Source of the DNA: Acidobacteriota bacterium | GTDB lineage: Bacteria; Acidobacteriota; Terriglobia; Acidiferrales; UBA7541 | DNA: 45,250 nt | Assembly (NCBI GenBank): GCA_021324935.1 | Contig: JAJPIE010000009.1 | Location: 1-45,250 of the forward strand | Direction of reading: 5' to 3' | In this document: piece by piece, positions 43,073 to 45,250 of the stretch | Layout of the letters: the number at the start of each line of letters is the position of its first letter | Numbering within the stretch: the first letter of the stretch is position 1 | Notes under the pieces: model-generated | The model's input: only the letters and a program-made list of their open reading frames with translations | Told to the model about the DNA's origin: nothing | Databases searched by the model: none | Position numbers and translations under genes: made by a program

Positions 43073-43717
43073 ATGAGCACGACGCCTACAGCCATTACCC
43101 GCGAACATACAAAATTCCTCCCCAGGCTCCGCGGATTCGTGGGAGCGGTGCTATTTCTCGCCATGCAGCGCTTCCCAAAATTATTGCAGCTTCACCGGAA
43201 CGAGGGCTCGTGGACGCTGTTTCGCGTGGCACTGGGTTGCTTCGGAGCAGCGCTGGTGATCCTACCGCTTGGGCTTTGGAACGGATGGATCACAGCCATA
43301 TTCGGCCTGGGGCTGTTTGTGGTCGCGGTGCTGCTGCCCCCAGCGGAACTGGAATCGAGCACAGATCGCAAAGCGCGGGAACTTGGCGCGCAAACGGTGG
43401 TCAGCGGCGGGGAGTACCAGCCCGGAAATGCGCCGGCCACACAGGCGCGACTGTTCATCTCTCCGGAGCACGTTTGGGCGCTCGACAGCGATTTTCACCC
43501 ACTGGTTGTGGTTCCCGTGGGAGAGATCAGCCGGTTGCGGCTGGAGCCGGGGAAAAGCGGATGGGTGCTCCAGGTACGCTGGGGAGATAACAAGGCGGAA
43601 TTTACCTATCACGGTGTTTTTGCGGAGAGATTCGCGCGCCTGGCGGAGGAATCGATCCTCGCCGCAAATCCTTCCCCCGCCAGCGTGGCTTCCAAGCACC
43701 GGGCGGCGGGCGCGTAG
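43073..43717 (+). CDS. Two-TM membrane protein of unknown function
   Basis: 214 aa. I do not recognise the family. Two adjacent transmembrane helices lie at about residues 48-88 (LFRVALGCFGAALVILPLGL and ITAIFGLGLFVVAVLLPPAE). A soluble C-terminal domain of about 110 residues follows, rich in beta strands (ARLFISPEHVWALDSDFHPL, VGEISRLRLE, WVLQVRW), reminiscent of PH-like/bacterial PH domains. It begins 15 bp after the AhpD-like gene on the same strand. Confidence 0.7.
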   Translation: MSTTPTAITREHTKFLPRLRGFVGAVLFLAMQRFPKLLQLHRNEGSWTLFRVALGCFGAALVILPLGLWNGWITAIFGLGLFVVAVLLPPAELESSTDRKARELGAQTVVSGGEYQPGNAPATQARLFISPEHVWALDSDFHPLVVVPVGEISRLRLEPGKSGWVLQVRWGDNKAEFTYHGVFAERFARLAEESILAANPSPASVASKHRAAGA

Positions 43718-43780
43718 AGGCGTCAATTCGCGGACGGTGCAAAGTCGCATGCCCATTGCAGGATGTGCGAAAATAGGCAA

Positions 43781-44026
43781 ATGGCACGCGGATGGGAAAG
43801 CAAAGATGTTGAATCACAGGTGGAAGCGAAAAAAACGATGAGCGCAGCGTCAGCAAAGGGACAGAAATCGCCGGAGGATATGCGTCGAGAGCAGGAAAAG
43901 AAAGATTTGCAACTCTCGCGCACCCGCATCGTGAACGATCTGCAGAACGCCACGCACCCGAATCACCGCAAGTCTCTCGAAGCTGCCCTGGAACACCTGG
44001 ATCAGAAGATCGCCAAGCTGAGGTGA
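43781..44026 (+). CDS. Small conserved protein beginning MARGWESK, unknown function
   Basis: 81 aa, highly charged, predicted mostly helical/coiled coil (EDMRREQEKKDLQLSRTRIV, then HRKSLEAALEHLDQKIAKL). The MARGWESK start is, by memory, a recurring opening in acidobacterial hypothetical proteins. ATG 43781 is preferred to the in-frame ATG at 43763 because AGG is correctly spaced and because of that conserved opening. No domain of known function is visible. It converges with the metallo-hydrolase/PilZ gene. Confidence 0.65.
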   Translation: MARGWESKDVESQVEAKKTMSAASAKGQKSPEDMRREQEKKDLQLSRTRIVNDLQNATHPNHRKSLEAALEHLDQKIAKLR

Positions 44027-44074
44027 AGTTGAAAAAAGAACTGCTGGCTGAAAGTCTTCCTCTGCAGGAACGGA

Positions 44075-45244
44075 TCAGTCCGTAAAAACCACTCCGACCG
44101 CTGTCGTACCCTTCTCCGCGCCTTCCTCGATCCGCACGACATACCCGCGCAAGATCATCTCCTGCAGGCCATCCGCAGATGGCGCTTGCATGACCACCTG
44201 GACCTCCGACTGCATGCGCGGGCTGTGCCTGAGGACGATCAGAGCGCCCTGGATCGAAAGGTCACGCACCACGGTATCCTCTTCGAATTTCTGGCCATCG
44301 GGAGTGACGCCGGTCACGCAAGCCTGGAACTGCGCCTCGCGGCGAAGGGCAGTGCGAGATCCCGGCATGTGTGCCTGCACGGGCTCGCTGGCGGCGCCTA
44401 ATGTAATCACCATGCCTTCGCTGGCGGCGAATACAGAATCGAATTGCTCGCGCGCCTGGCGCAGGAGCTGATCCACAACACGGTCCGTGGAATCCGGATC
44501 ATGGTGAAACAAGACGAGCGTTTTTACATTCGTTTCGCGAGCGACTTTCACTCCTTCGCTCCACGAAGAATGGCCCCAGCTTTTGCGGTCCGTGGCAAGC
44601 TGCGCGGGGGAATATTGCGCGTCGTTAATAAAGATGTCCGCGCCTTCAGCCAAATCGCGAAGATTCCTGTCGAGGTCCGGGACGCCCGGCTCGTTGTCTG
44701 TGGCGTAGACCACCGTACCGGCCGGGGTTTCGATGCGGAATCCCAAGCAGCCTTGCGGGTGGTTCAGCCAGCGGGCGGTGACCCGGTTTTCGCCAATTTT
44801 GAAGGACTCCCCGCCGTCCACTTCTCGGAATTTGCGATGGGCAGTCATCGCGGATATATCCACCGGAAAATAGGGCAGGGCCATTTGCGCTTCGAAGACT
44901 TGGCGCAGTGAGTCCCGGCCTAGGAATTTCGAACGGAAACTGTAAAACTGGAAATGATTCTTTTCGTCGTAAAGGGGAGAGAAAAACGGCAAGCCCTGAA
45001 TATGATCCCAGTGATAATGGGTTACGAAAATGTGCGTCGTGGGCGATGGGCCGGAACCGGCGTCGGTCCAGCGGCTTCCCAGGACGCGCAATCCTGTGCC
45101 GCAATCCAGAATGAATTTCGTGCCGTCCGGAGCGATCAACTCAAGGCAAGGTGTGTTTCCGCCATAGCGCCAGGTGGCAGGATCGACGGTCGGAGTCGAG
45201 CCGCGGACACCCCAAAAACTCAATTTGGCAATCGGGCTGCTCAT
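44075..45244 (-). CDS. Metallo-beta-lactamase-fold hydrolase with C-terminal PilZ domain
   Basis: 389 aa. Residues about 5-270 are an MBL-fold domain: KLSFWGVRGSTPTVDP, FILDCGTGLRVLG, the metal motif FVTHYHWDHIQGLPFFSPLY (HxHxDH), TVVYATDNEPGVPD and LVLFHHDPD. This subgroup resembles RNase Z/PhnP-type phosphodiesterases. Residues about 290-389 are a PilZ domain with both c-di-GMP contacts visible: RTALR (RxxxR) and DLSIQG (DxSxxG). The hydrolase is therefore probably gated by c-di-GMP. ATG 45244 is only seven bases from the window end, so its upstream signals are cut off. Confidence 0.85.
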   Translation of the reverse strand: MSSPIAKLSFWGVRGSTPTVDPATWRYGGNTPCLELIAPDGTKFILDCGTGLRVLGSRWTDAGSGPSPTTHIFVTHYHWDHIQGLPFFSPLYDEKNHFQFYSFRSKFLGRDSLRQVFEAQMALPYFPVDISAMTAHRKFREVDGGESFKIGENRVTARWLNHPQGCLGFRIETPAGTVVYATDNEPGVPDLDRNLRDLAEGADIFINDAQYSPAQLATDRKSWGHSSWSEGVKVARETNVKTLVLFHHDPDSTDRVVDQLLRQAREQFDSVFAASEGMVITLGAASEPVQAHMPGSRTALRREAQFQACVTGVTPDGQKFEEDTVVRDLSIQGALIVLRHSPRMQSEVQVVMQAPSADGLQEMILRGYVVRIEEGAEKGTTAVGVVFTD

Positions 45245-45250
45245 TCCTAG

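Overview
The window looks like chromosomal DNA of a soil Acidobacteriota (Terriglobia/Solibacter-type). The pointers are a TonB receptor with an N-terminal carboxypeptidase-like regulatory domain and an aromatic C-terminus, two membrane-anchored DNA-binding/TPR regulators, a very long secreted beta-propeller/beta-strand-repeat protein, and a small protein of the MARGWESK type. This placement is inferred from protein style, not from a marker gene.

Region 1 (1-10.7 kb): a giant secreted protein on the minus strand, cut by an in-frame TAG at 771-773, with its reading frame continuing open to the window edge. Then come a plus-strand HTH-TM-TPR regulator, a CAT-anticodon tRNA, and a minus-strand winged-helix/TolB-like/TPR regulator.

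Region 2 (11.2-15.5 kb): glycogen phosphorylase and phosphoglucomutase, a glycogen-to-glucose-6-phosphate pair.

Region 3 (15.7-20.4 kb): a three-gene NAD-linked formate dehydrogenase operon with three unusual properties. (a) The catalytic gene has an in-frame TGA at 15936-15938 at the selenocysteine position, followed by a near-perfect bacterial SECIS hairpin with the GGUCU loop. (b) The alpha subunit is split and permuted: the molybdopterin-binding catalytic part is the first gene, while the N-terminal ferredoxin part, including the [4Fe-4S] domain next to molybdenum, is the third gene, with a NuoE-NuoF fusion between them. (c) As sequenced, the catalytic gene also carries an apparent 2-nt deletion near 16158-16161.

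Region 4 (20.4-43.1 kb): a polyamine/GABA-type catabolic locus built around a divergent regulatory point at about 33.0 kb. On the minus strand are a TonB receptor, a class III aminotransferase of the HemL superfamily, an APC permease, an amino-aldehyde dehydrogenase, a GabT-like transaminase, a GabD-like dehydrogenase and an SDR. On the plus strand are a MerR-XRE-cupin regulator, an exported YtcJ-type amidohydrolase, a PotDABC-type ABC importer, a Tat-exported FAD amine oxidase, an exported D-aminoacylase-like amidohydrolase and an AhpD-like protein. A working model is outer-membrane uptake and periplasmic deacylation/oxidation, then import of amine or amino acid, transamination, oxidation of the amino-aldehyde to GABA or a related omega-amino acid, and conversion to succinate.

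Region 5 (43.1-45.25 kb): a two-TM protein of unknown function, a small conserved protein, and a metallo-beta-lactamase-fold protein with a C-terminal PilZ (c-di-GMP-binding) domain.
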